In this document: piece after piece, positions 1 to 5,220 of the stretch
Layout: every line of letters starts with the position of its first letter
Numbering within the stretch: the stretch's first letter is position 1
Made by a program: the position numbers and the translations under genes
Notes under the pieces: model-generated
What the model was told of the DNA's origin: nothing
Databases searched by the model: none
What the model saw: only the letters and a program-made list of their open reading frames with translations
DNA from: an uncultured Collinsella sp.
Lineage (GTDB): Bacteria > Actinomycetota > Coriobacteriia > Coriobacteriales > Coriobacteriaceae
Length of the DNA: 5,220 nucleotides
NCBI GenBank assembly: GCA_902461085.1
Contig: CABPWH010000103.1
Location: 1 to 5,220 of the forward strand
Reading direction: 5' to 3'

Positions 1-36
1 ATGGCGGCGACCGACGAATGAGCGCCAAATCGGCCA

Positions 37-59
37 GCTGACGCCGTCGCAGCGTCAAC
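37..59 (-). terminator. Weak hairpin just 3' of rnpB
   Basis: Seven bases past the rnpB P1 helix, the minus strand can fold GTTGACGC (loop TGCGACG) GCGTCAGC, an 8-bp stem. One U-G pair in it would be a C-A mismatch on the other strand, which mildly favours a minus-strand transcript. No T-run follows, so it is not a textbook intrinsic terminator. It may be a 3' processing or pausing structure, or chance. The remaining bases to the window edge show no recognisable gene. Confidence 0.25.
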
Positions 60-65
60 ATAGTT

Positions 66-427
66 GCCAAGTGGGCCTATAAGCCGGGTTCTGTCGTGAA
101 CGGTCATTTATCTTGTCTGCACGTTACCGTGCAGCTCCACGCACGCTACCCGAACGCGGACCGGGCCGGCCCATAGCGTTCCTATTCGCGCTTGCTCCGG
201 ATGGGGCTTGCCAAGCCGCCGTGTTGCCACGACGCTGGTGGTCTCTTACACCACCGTTTCAGCTTTTCCCTTTACGCCTTGCGGCGCAGGTGGGAGTCTT
301 CTTTTCTGCGGCGCTTTCCGTCGGATCACTCCGCCCGGCCGTTAGCCGGCATCCCGCCCTCTGGAGCCCGGACTTTCCTCACGCGTACTGCAAGCAGCAC
401 ATCGCGCGACCGTCTGGCCCACTCAGC
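66..427 (-). ncRNA. rnpB: RNase P RNA (bacterial type A)
   Basis: This is the catalytic RNA of ribonuclease P, which cuts the 5' leader from precursor tRNAs together with the small protein RnpA. Read on the minus strand, it carries the universally conserved 5' block GAGGAAAGTCCGGGCTCC (363-380), the 3' block ACAGAACCCGGCTTATAG (77-94), the AGATAAATGAC element shortly before it, and a GTAAGAG-containing arm near 240-250. The ends are defined by helix P1: bases 416-427 and 66-77 pair over 12 consecutive positions with two G-U wobbles, giving an RNA of about 362 nt, normal for type A. The 5' end fits the promoter at 436-441. No protein gene overlaps it; open frames through this stretch are chance readings of the RNA gene. 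Exact mature ends could shift by a few bases. Confidence 0.97.
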
Positions 428-435
428 AGTGCAAG

Positions 436-462
436 AGTGTAGCACACCGTCACCACAGGCAA
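436..462 (-). promoter_or_regulatory. rnpB promoter, extended -10
   Basis: On the minus strand the -10 hexamer TACACT (436-441) is preceded by TGC, an extended -10 (TGn) arrangement. A possible -35, TTGCCT (457-462), lies 15 bp upstream, shorter than ideal, so the extended -10 probably does most of the work. Transcription would start around 427-430, exactly where the RNase P P1 helix begins. That agreement is the main support. Confidence 0.6.
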
Positions 463-516
463 TGGCACAACACAAGCGTTCGACACGATAAACCAAGAAC
501 CACGCCATGCAGTACA

Positions 517-646
517 ATAGGGTTGTCGATGGGCAACGTCGTCAGTCGAGACGCGACCGCGCTCCGCACCCCTCCGTCTACTCGGTGCGTTCCCGCCTCC
601 TCCCCGAGGCGGGATGTCGGCATTTTTCACGCACCGACAACCCAAT
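517..646. repeat. Nested inverted-repeat block between rnpB and rpsA
   Basis: This stretch has no gene but several perfect inverted repeats. GGGTTGTCG (520-528) pairs with CGACAACCC (635-643). TCGGTGCGT (582-590) pairs with ACGCACCGA (629-637). TCCCGCCTC (591-599) pairs with GAGGCGGGA (606-614) around a 6-base loop, CTCCCC. TGTCGG (615-620) can pair with CCGACA (634-639). The partners at 629-643 overlap, so some helices exclude each other. On the plus strand a TACAAT hexamer (513-518) resembles a -10 box but has no good -35, and the apical loop is C-rich. On the minus strand the block lies between the rpsA terminator and the rnpB promoter. Strand and function are unknown; candidates are a small structured RNA or a repeat element. 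Confidence 0.5.
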
Positions 647-709
647 AGCCTGTGGACAGCACGGGCAGCATCGTGCACGGATAGCATCGCGCACCTCAGC
701 AGCAAATGC

Positions 710-743
710 AAAAAGGGACCCGTCCATTGCGGACGGATCCCTT
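710..743 (-). terminator. Intrinsic terminator of rpsA
   Basis: On the minus strand AAGGGATCCGTCC (743-731) and GGACGGGTCCCTT (725-713) form a 13-bp stem with one U-G wobble around a 5-base loop, GCAAT. It ends in a run of five T (714-710). It begins 24 bp past the rpsA stop codon. The opposite strand would have a C-A mismatch and no T-run, so it acts on the minus strand only. Confidence 0.92.
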
Positions 744-767
744 AAAACAAGTGATCGTCAAACCGAT

Positions 768-1934
768 TTACTCGGCGTCGGTCTCCTCGTCCTTCTTCTC
801 GGAAGGCAGCGGGGTAACCTCGATCTCAACGCCCAGAGTCTCAGCAGCAGACTTCATGGACAGGGAGATACGACGACGGTCGAGGTCGATCTCCATGACC
901 TTGACCTGAACCTTGTCACCCACGTGGGTGACCTGAGAAGGCTGATCGACGTGCTTGTTGGCCATCTCGGAGATGTGCACCAGGCCCTCGATGCCCTCGC
1001 CCAGGTCGACGAAAGCGCCGAACGGGACAAGCTTGGTCACAGTGCCCTCGACGATAGCGCCGACGGGGTACTTCTTGACCAGTGCGCGCCACGGATCCTC
1101 GGTGGTCTGCTTGAGACCCAGGGAGATGCGCTCGCGGTTGAGGTCGACGTCGAGAACCTCGACCTCGACCTCCTGGCCGACCTTGACAACCTCGGAAGGA
1201 TGGTTGACGTGGTTCCAGGAAAGCTCGGAGATGTGGATGAGGCCGTCGATACCGCCGAGGTCAACGAAGGCGCCGAAGTCGACGATGGAGGAAACGGTGC
1301 CCTGGAGACGCATACCAGACTTGAGCTTGGACAGGATCTCGGAGCGCTCGGCCTTACGGGACTCCTCGAGAACGACGCGACGGGAGAGGACGACGTTGTT
1401 GCGGTTGCGGTCCATCTCGATGACGCGAGCCTCGATGCGGGTGCCCATGTAGGAGGTGAGGTCCTTGACGCGACGGAGGTCGACGAGGGAAGCGGGCAGG
1501 AAGCCACGCAGGCCGATGTCGAGGATCAGGCCGCCCTTGACAACCTCGATAACCTCGCCCTCGACGTTCTCGCCGGAGTTGAACTTCTCCTCGATGCGGT
1601 TCCAAGCACGCTCGTACTCGGCACGCTTCTTGGACAGGACCAGACGACCGTCCTTGTCCTCCTTCTGGAGAACCAGAGCCTCGATGGGATCACCGAGTGC
1701 AACGATGTCTGCAGGGTTAGCGTCCTTGCGGATGGACAGCTCGCGGACCGGGATAACGCCCTCGGACTTGAATCCGATGTCAACGAGCACCTCGTCATGC
1801 TCGATCTTAACGACAGTGCCGTTAACGAGATCGCCCTCATCAAAGTCGGTAATCGTACCGTCGATGAGGTTGTTCATCTCCTCCTCGTTGACATCGTCAA
1901 GAGAGAAAATGGACGAGTTCTGAATCTCACTCAA
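768..1934 (-). CDS. rpsA: 30S ribosomal protein S1
   Basis: S1 binds mRNA on the small ribosomal subunit and helps place and unfold it for initiation. The 388-residue product has four S1 (OB-fold) RNA-binding repeats at about residues 35-103, 121-186, 206-275 and 291-361. Repeats 3 and 4 carry the classic core (VDFGAFVDLGG...GLIHISELS and VPFGAFVDLGEG...GLVHISEM), while 1 and 2 are more diverged. The acidic N-terminus (about 1-35) and acidic C-terminal tail (EKKDEETDAE) are typical. It is shorter than the six-repeat, roughly 557-residue proteobacterial form and matches the four-repeat Gram-positive/actinobacterial layout. The start is TTG (1934-1932), chosen because AAAGGGG lies 7 bases upstream; the next in-frame ATG (residue 20) would cut the N-terminus. 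It is transcribed alone, ending at the terminator at 710-743. A perfect palindrome, CGGGGCCCCG (1956-1965), sits in its leader. Confidence 0.96.
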   Translation of the reverse strand: MSEIQNSSIFSLDDVNEEEMNNLIDGTITDFDEGDLVNGTVVKIEHDEVLVDIGFKSEGVIPVRELSIRKDANPADIVALGDPIEALVLQKEDKDGRLVLSKKRAEYERAWNRIEEKFNSGENVEGEVIEVVKGGLILDIGLRGFLPASLVDLRRVKDLTSYMGTRIEARVIEMDRNRNNVVLSRRVVLEESRKAERSEILSKLKSGMRLQGTVSSIVDFGAFVDLGGIDGLIHISELSWNHVNHPSEVVKVGQEVEVEVLDVDLNRERISLGLKQTTEDPWRALVKKYPVGAIVEGTVTKLVPFGAFVDLGEGIEGLVHISEMANKHVDQPSQVTHVGDKVQVKVMEIDLDRRRISLSMKSAAETLGVEIEVTPLPSEKKDEETDAE

Positions 1935-2249
1935 AGGTGGACCCCTTTCGAACTACGGGGCCCCGATTGCTAGGACCTACAGAAGGGTGCGACAAGCACA
2001 CAACGTTTAGGAACACTCGGGAGCCGACAGATACTAATGTGACGCTTATGCAATCACGTTCGTATAGGTTACGGGGAAATGAGTTCGATTTCAAGCGTGA
2101 ACTGCGATTTTTTACTCGTGTGGAGACTTTTTCGTAATCTTATGAACACACGTCTCCGCAACTTGACGATAACCAGCTAGGCATTCGGCTTTGGGGTAAA
2201 GTATCCGGAGCCAACGATTCTAGATCGATTTTTCGAGAAAGGTGCCCGC
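1935..2249. promoter_or_regulatory. Divergent spacer rpsA / HAD phosphatase
   Basis: This 315-bp gene-free spacer must hold promoters for both flanking genes, but neither is clear. For rpsA, a good -35 TTGAAA (minus, 2094-2089) has only a poor hexamer TAACCT (2071-2066) at 17 bp, while the better TATACG (2066-2061) lies at 22 bp. For the plus-strand gene, TAAAGT (2197-2202) may be a -10 without a good -35; TTGACG (2163-2168) is 28 bp away. Near the rpsA start is the palindrome CGGGGCCCCG (1956-1965). At 2117-2157 two overlapping inverted repeats occur (CGTGTG/CACACG and GGAGAC/GTCTCC). The rpsA-side leader may be long. Confidence 0.5.
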
Positions 2250-3008
2250 GTGCTCAAAGCAGTCGTTTTCGATATGGACGAGACGCTTCTCAGCATCAAC
2301 CTCAACGCGTTCATCCTTCGCTATTTTAAGGATGTCTCTTCGATGCTCGCGGATATCGGGCGCCGCAGCCGCGGTGGCACGATGGCACGCCTCGGCACCA
2401 TCCTGGTCGACCTCAACGCCAATCGCCGCAGCGGCACGGACAACCGCACCAATCTTGAGTTTTACCAAGAAGAGGTCGAGCGCCGATGCGGGATCCGCCT
2501 CTCCGATCCCCTCATCTACGAGGCGTTTACCTACTACGACCGCGAAGTTCTTCCGTACAAGAACGACGATGTCATTAACGCCCACGCCATGCCGGGCGCA
2601 CACGCCGCGCTCCAGGCCGTACAGGACGCAGGGCTGCGTTGCGCGCTCTTTACCAACCCCAGCTTTCCCCAGGGGGCCATCGAGTGCCGCATGGGTTGGG
2701 GCGACCTGGCCGACGCTCCCTTTGAGCTCGTCACGCACATGGGAAACACCACCCGCTGCAAGCCCGATGCCACCTACTATCTAGAGCAGCTTCAGGTGAT
2801 GGGACTCGAGCCGCACGAGGTCCTTATGGTGGGCAACGATCCCAAACGCGACTTCCCGTCCCCCGATTGCGGCATCCAAACCGCCTTTGTGGGCCAAGGA
2901 AAACCGGGACGCGCCACCTGGCGCGGAACCATGGAAGATTTCGCCCACGACTTTAACGCCGTAAACGAGGCCTTCTACGAGCACCAAATAGCCGACGAAC
3001 TATCGTAG
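2250..3008 (+). CDS. HAD-superfamily hydrolase (phosphatase)
   Basis: The 252-residue product is a haloacid dehalogenase-type hydrolase, most likely a cytosolic phosphatase acting on a small phosphorylated metabolite. All four catalytic motifs are present: motif I FDMDET (nucleophile D8, general acid/base D10), motif II FTNPS (T135), motif III lysine K171 in CKPDATYY, and motif IV GNDPKRD (D197, D201) binding magnesium. The roughly 100 residues between motifs I and II are mostly helical in character and would form a C1-type cap, as in the phosphoglycolate phosphatase/YjjG-like group. There is no signal peptide or membrane segment. The start is GTG at 2250, preceded by AGAAAGG (2236-2242) at 7 bases, and it places motif I at the usual N-terminal position. 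It stands alone, divergent from rpsA and convergent with the desulfidase gene, so context does not reveal its substrate. Confidence 0.9.
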   Translation: MLKAVVFDMDETLLSINLNAFILRYFKDVSSMLADIGRRSRGGTMARLGTILVDLNANRRSGTDNRTNLEFYQEEVERRCGIRLSDPLIYEAFTYYDREVLPYKNDDVINAHAMPGAHAALQAVQDAGLRCALFTNPSFPQGAIECRMGWGDLADAPFELVTHMGNTTRCKPDATYYLEQLQVMGLEPHEVLMVGNDPKRDFPSPDCGIQTAFVGQGKPGRATWRGTMEDFAHDFNAVNEAFYEHQIADELS

Positions 3009-3018
3009 GCGCCAGAAC

Positions 3019-3105
3019 ATCTAGCGCAGTTGCGGTGAGATAGTTCCTGTTTGCCCCTCACCCGGGTAATTTTAGGAACTATCTCACCGCAACTTAATAT
3101 CTAGC
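3019..3105. repeat. 21-bp perfect inverted repeat with flanking 7-bp direct repeats
   Basis: Arms 3028-3048 and 3074-3094 are perfect reverse complements (21 bp, beginning AGTTGCGGTGAGATAG on the left) around a 25-base spacer (3049-3073) that includes the palindrome ACCCGGGT. The whole is bracketed by ATCTAGC at 3019-3025 and 3099-3105; the right copy contains the stop codon of the desulfidase gene. It lies between two convergent genes and could work as a transcription barrier in both directions, yet neither arm is followed by a T-run, so it is not a standard terminator. The combination of terminal inverted repeats and a short direct repeat resembles a tiny MITE or REP-like insertion with a target duplication. 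That origin is an inference. Confidence 0.8.
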
Positions 3106-4420
3106 ACACCTGGGTTTTGCCGATCATGATGTTGAGGATCTCGACGTCGGTATCTTTCATACCCACACGGCCCACGTAGCCCATGCTGGCGATTGTCTGC
3201 TCAACGGTATCTTGGATCAGGCCCTCGCCGGCGCGGAAGCCGCGACCCTGCATGGCCATATCATGGCCCAGAATCGCCGCATCGACGGCAGCCGAGATCT
3301 TGGCGGCACAGCTCGCCTTGGCGCCGTCGCACACGATGCCGCCCACGTTACCGAGCGTATTCGAGACCGTCGCGCCAATCTGCTCGCGCGTGCCACCGCA
3401 CAGCCAGGTAATCGCAGCGCCGGCGCCGCACGCGGCGCAAATAGCACCGCAAAACGCCGAGAGCGCACCAATATAGCTCTTGATATGCACGGCGATAAGA
3501 TCGGACAGCATCACGGCGCGCACCAGGCGCTCGTGGTCGCAACGCAGGTACTCGGCATACTCCATGACGGGCAATGCGCAGGTAATGCCCTGATTGCCCG
3601 AGCCGCACACAATGGCGACCGGCAGCGCGCAGCCGTTCATGCGGGCGTCGGACCCGGCGGCCGCACGGGCACGGGCACGGCAGGCGACGTCATCGGCACG
3701 AGCACCCAGCAGCGTGCGGCCCACCTCGGCGCCCCAAGCGTGCGCAAGGCCCTCGGCACTGATCGCGCCATTCAGCTCAATCTGACGCTCAACGGCAGCG
3801 CGGGCGTCCTCAATGTCGCCGTCCTCAATAAAGTCGATGATGGACCCAATCGACATGGGCGTGTCGGCCTTATCCGCCGCCCGCTCGGCCACCACACGCT
3901 CGGCGCAGGCGGCACACTCCCCCGCCGGCCTGCCGCATACCGGAATACCGTCGAGCGTATGGCACGTGACATTGGTGTGATGATCGGTAATCTCGACGAC
4001 CGCGGTATGGCCCCCGGCCGTGGCAGTCACCTTGATGTAGAGGTTGGGCACACCCTCGACAAGCGACACATCGCAGTAGCCGGCGTCGGCGAGGAGCTCG
4101 GCCACGCGAGCGCGGTCTTCATCGTTAACGCTCTCGAGCACCTCGAGCGCGCTCTTAGCGTCGCCGCCCACGGCACCCAGCACGGCCGCGGCCTCAATAC
4201 CGTGCATACCGCCCGAGTTGGGCACGGTCACGCTCTTAACGTTCTTGATGATGTTGCCCGAGCAGGCAACATCCATATGATCGGGCTCGCAACCGAGCGT
4301 CTGGCTCGCAAGCGCCGCTGCATAGGCAACGGCAATGGGCTCGGTACAGCCAAGCGCGCAGACAAGCTCGCGGTTCAAAACATCGCAAAACGCGGCATCA
4401 CGAAGGGAATCGGCAGGCAT
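3101..4420 (-). CDS. cyuA: L-cysteine desulfidase-family protein (CyuA/YhaM-like, UPF0597)
   Basis: Members of this family, related to the iron-sulfur serine dehydratase alpha chain, break L-cysteine into pyruvate, ammonia and hydrogen sulfide in the cytosol. The 439-residue length matches E. coli CyuA/YhaM (about 436). Family landmarks seen here are ALGCTEPIA with C25 (proposed catalytic cysteine), SDARMNGCALP (257-267), GSGNQGITCALPV (273-285), SAFC with C324, GIVCDGAKASCAAK with C364 and C371, and QDTVEQTIASM (403-413). C324, C364 and C371 are the likely iron-sulfur ligands by family analogy. The protein is unusually cysteine-rich (22 residues, one at the C-terminus). The ATG start follows AGGAGA (4431-4426) by 5 bases. 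It is transcribed alone, with no cysteine transporter gene adjacent, from the candidate promoter at 4457-4486. Cysteine is the best-supported substrate; a related amino acid such as serine cannot be excluded. Confidence 0.87.
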   Translation of the reverse strand: MPADSLRDAAFCDVLNRELVCALGCTEPIAVAYAAALASQTLGCEPDHMDVACSGNIIKNVKSVTVPNSGGMHGIEAAAVLGAVGGDAKSALEVLESVNDEDRARVAELLADAGYCDVSLVEGVPNLYIKVTATAGGHTAVVEITDHHTNVTCHTLDGIPVCGRPAGECAACAERVVAERAADKADTPMSIGSIIDFIEDGDIEDARAAVERQIELNGAISAEGLAHAWGAEVGRTLLGARADDVACRARARAAAGSDARMNGCALPVAIVCGSGNQGITCALPVMEYAEYLRCDHERLVRAVMLSDLIAVHIKSYIGALSAFCGAICAACGAGAAITWLCGGTREQIGATVSNTLGNVGGIVCDGAKASCAAKISAAVDAAILGHDMAMQGRGFRAGEGLIQDTVEQTIASMGYVGRVGMKDTDVEILNIMIGKTQVC

Positions 4421-4456
4421 AGGTATCTCCTACTTGTATAACGGGCTGGGCTCTCA

Positions 4457-4486
4457 ATAATAATTAGCTCTTTTATTTGATAACAA
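4457..4486 (-). promoter_or_regulatory. Candidate promoter of the desulfidase gene
   Basis: On the minus strand TTGTTA (4486-4481) and TATTAT (4462-4457) are separated by 18 bp in a locally AT-rich patch, with 4/6 and 5/6 matches to the sigma-70-type consensus. Transcription would begin near 4450, giving a leader of about 30 bases that contains the AGGAGA ribosome binding site. Confidence 0.55.
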
Positions 4487-4517
4487 TGCATCAAAAACCG
4501 CAACCCAGGTTCCGGTA

Positions 4518-4549
4518 GACGGCATTCAGGCGCAAACTGACGGCATTCA
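4518..4549. repeat. Two 11-bp direct repeats, 21 bp apart
   Basis: GACGGCATTCA occurs at 4518-4528 and again, identically, at 4539-4549. Start-to-start spacing is 21 bp, two turns of the helix, so both copies face the same side of the DNA. They lie about 30-60 bp upstream of the -35 box of the desulfidase promoter and about 35-70 bp upstream of the rpiB -35 candidate, which suits a tandem activator or repressor site. The binding protein is unknown. Confidence 0.5.
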
Positions 4550-4585
4550 TTCATGAGAAACCGGTCTTGTTGCATGCTAAAGCGT

Positions 4586-4631
4586 TTGACCAAAAAACGC
4601 CCAAGCTTTTACACAAAAGTCGCGCTATCAT
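4586..4631 (+). promoter_or_regulatory. Candidate rpiB promoter region
   Basis: TTGACC (4586-4591) is a good -35 hexamer, but at 17-18 bp it meets only weak -10 hexamers (TTACAC at 4609 or TACACA at 4610). A better -10, TATCAT (4626-4631, 5/6), lacks a good -35. One of these probably drives rpiB. An inverted repeat, GCGTTT (4582-4587) and AAACGC (4595-4600), overlaps the -35 box and could be an operator. The ribosome binding site AGAGGA (4679-4684) lies 7 bases before the start codon. Confidence 0.35.
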
Positions 4632-4691
4632 GCAGTCGAACGCGGTAAAACCTTTAGCAATCTCGCCGCACAGACCAGAGAGGAACTATCC

Positions 4692-5159
4692 ATGAAGATC
4701 GGTATCGGTAACGACCACGCCGCCGTCGAGCTCAAGAACATCATCTCCGAGCACCTGAAGGAGCGCGGCTGCGAGGTCGTGAACTTTGGCACCGACACCT
4801 CCGAGAGCTTTGACTACCCCATCGCCGGCTACAAGGTGGGCAAGGCAGTAGCCAACGGCGACGTCGATCTAGGCATCCTGATCTGTGGCACCGGCGTCGG
4901 TATCAGCCTGGCTGCCAACAAGGTCGAGGGCGTACGCGCCGTCGTGTGCTCCGAGCCCTTCAGCGCCAAGCTCTCCCGCATGCACAACAATACCAACGTG
5001 CTCGCTTTTGGCGCCCGCGTCGTGGGCTCCGAGCTCGCCAAGATGATCGTCGACGAGTGGCTCGACGCCGAGTTTGAGGGTGGTCGTCACGAGCGTCGCG
5101 TTAACCTCCTCAACGAGATCGATCACACGCGCGCCCTTAAGATCGTCGACGAAGCCTAA
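4692..5159 (+). CDS. rpiB: Ribose-5-phosphate isomerase B
   Basis: RpiB interconverts ribose 5-phosphate and ribulose 5-phosphate in the non-oxidative pentose phosphate pathway, in the cytosol. The 155-residue product belongs to the LacAB/RpiB family and resembles E. coli RpiB (149 aa) along its whole length. Visible landmarks are GNDHAA near the N-terminus (D8, H9), DYP (41-43), the phosphate-binding and catalytic loop ICGTGVGIS with catalytic C65 and T67, then CSEPFSAKLSRMHNNTNVL with H98, and GGRHERR with R132 and R136 contacting substrate phosphate. The intact cysteine and HNNTN segment favour RpiB over the related galactose-6-phosphate isomerase subunits; activity on allose 6-phosphate cannot be excluded. 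ATG at 4692 follows AGAGGA by 7 bases. It is divergent from the desulfidase gene and ends at its own terminator, so it is probably monocistronic. Confidence 0.95.
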   Translation: MKIGIGNDHAAVELKNIISEHLKERGCEVVNFGTDTSESFDYPIAGYKVGKAVANGDVDLGILICGTGVGISLAANKVEGVRAVVCSEPFSAKLSRMHNNTNVLAFGARVVGSELAKMIVDEWLDAEFEGGRHERRVNLLNEIDHTRALKIVDEA

Positions 5160-5187
5160 ACTATTCAGTGCCACAAGCTAACAGCAG

Positions 5188-5220
5188 GGGCCCGCTCGGA
5201 ACACATGTCCGAGCGGGCCC
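5188..5220 (+). terminator. rpiB terminator hairpin (cut by window edge)
   Basis: GGGCCCGCTCGGA (5188-5200) and its exact complement (5208-5220) form a 13-bp GC-rich stem around the loop ACACATG, starting 28 bp after the rpiB stop. The window ends with the stem, so the expected T-run cannot be seen; the shape is otherwise typical of an intrinsic terminator. Confidence 0.8.

Larger units (their letters stand above)
428..767. other. Gene-free spacer, rpsA 3' end to rnpB
   Basis: About 340 bp without a convincing protein gene. From the rpsA side it holds the rpsA terminator (710-743), about 60 bp of unremarkable sequence, the nested inverted-repeat block (517-646), and the rnpB promoter (436-462). 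Open frames crossing it run into rnpB or antisense to rpsA, have no ribosome binding site and show low-complexity, arginine-rich content. Confidence 0.7.

Noticed and set aside
1..61. Possible start of a minus-strand protein gene (ATG at 61-59, open to the left edge)
   Set aside because: Only 20 codons are visible, there is no Shine-Dalgarno sequence, and the upstream bases are the rnpB P1 helix. It cannot be judged without more sequence.
113..442. Plus-strand open frames across the rnpB gene
   Set aside because: The sequence is fully explained by RNase P RNA structure; the frames have no family resemblance.
591..627. Hairpin plus TTTTT as a plus-strand terminator
   Set aside because: The T-run (623-627) is 8 bases past the stem, too far for a normal intrinsic terminator, and no plus-strand gene ends here.
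379..711. A 110-codon minus-strand open frame between rpsA and rnpB
   Set aside because: It runs into the conserved 5' part of rnpB, has no ribosome binding site, and begins inside the rpsA terminator's T-run region.
507..1973. A 488-codon open frame on the plus strand opposite rpsA
   Set aside because: It mirrors rpsA codon by codon, is dominated by Asp/Leu/Val repeats expected from reading S1 codons backwards, has no ribosome binding site, and crosses the rpsA terminator and the structured spacer.
2220..2738. A 172-codon minus-strand open frame opposite the HAD gene
   Set aside because: It is the reverse shadow of the HAD coding sequence, whose catalytic motifs are all intact on the plus strand.
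3028..3094. The 21-bp hairpin as an ordinary intrinsic terminator
   Set aside because: Neither side is followed by a run of T, and the 25-base loop is long. A barrier function remains possible, but the standard label does not fit.
3212..4441. A 409-codon open frame on the plus strand opposite the desulfidase gene
   Set aside because: It is an antisense shadow of a GC-rich gene. The minus-strand product has clear family motifs and a good ribosome binding site, while this one has neither.
1..5220. CRISPR arrays, tRNA genes, transposase genes or phage genes
   Set aside because: No regularly spaced repeats, no cloverleaf-like segments and no such protein motifs were seen on either strand.

Overview
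The window looks like chromosomal core DNA from a fairly GC-rich, Gram-positive-type anaerobe. The best guess is the Coriobacteriia (Collinsella-like). This rests on the short four-domain ribosomal protein S1 with acidic tails, type A RNase P RNA, strong GC-rich hairpin terminators, TTG/GTG starts behind clear Shine-Dalgarno sequences, and an oxygen-sensitive-type cysteine desulfidase. The taxon is an inference from gene style, not something the sequence proves.

Layout. Positions 66-427 (minus strand) carry the RNase P RNA gene rnpB, with a 12-bp P1 helix closing its two ends and an extended -10 promoter just upstream. Positions 428-767 hold no gene. They contain the rnpB promoter, a compact set of nested and mutually exclusive inverted repeats (517-646), and the intrinsic terminator of rpsA (710-743). 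Positions 768-1934 (minus) encode ribosomal protein S1. Positions 1935-2249 are the divergent spacer between rpsA and a plus-strand HAD-family phosphatase gene (2250-3008). The HAD gene converges on a minus-strand L-cysteine desulfidase-family gene (3101-4420). The 92-bp gap between them is filled by a perfect 21-bp inverted repeat, flanked by a 7-bp direct repeat that includes the desulfidase stop codon. Positions 4421-4691 are a divergent promoter region with a likely desulfidase promoter and two identical 11-mers spaced exactly 21 bp apart. Positions 4692-5159 (plus) encode ribose-5-phosphate isomerase B, followed by a strong terminator hairpin cut by the window edge.

The genes are separate transcription units rather than one operon. 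rnpB and rpsA serve tRNA maturation and translation. rpiB serves the non-oxidative pentose phosphate pathway. The desulfidase breaks L-cysteine into pyruvate, ammonia and sulfide. The HAD enzyme is a phosphatase of unknown substrate. I found no clear new multi-gene system. The most unusual signals lie in the intergenic DNA: the MITE/REP-like hairpin at 3019-3105, the structured block upstream of rnpB, and the 21-bp-phased direct repeat upstream of the desulfidase gene.
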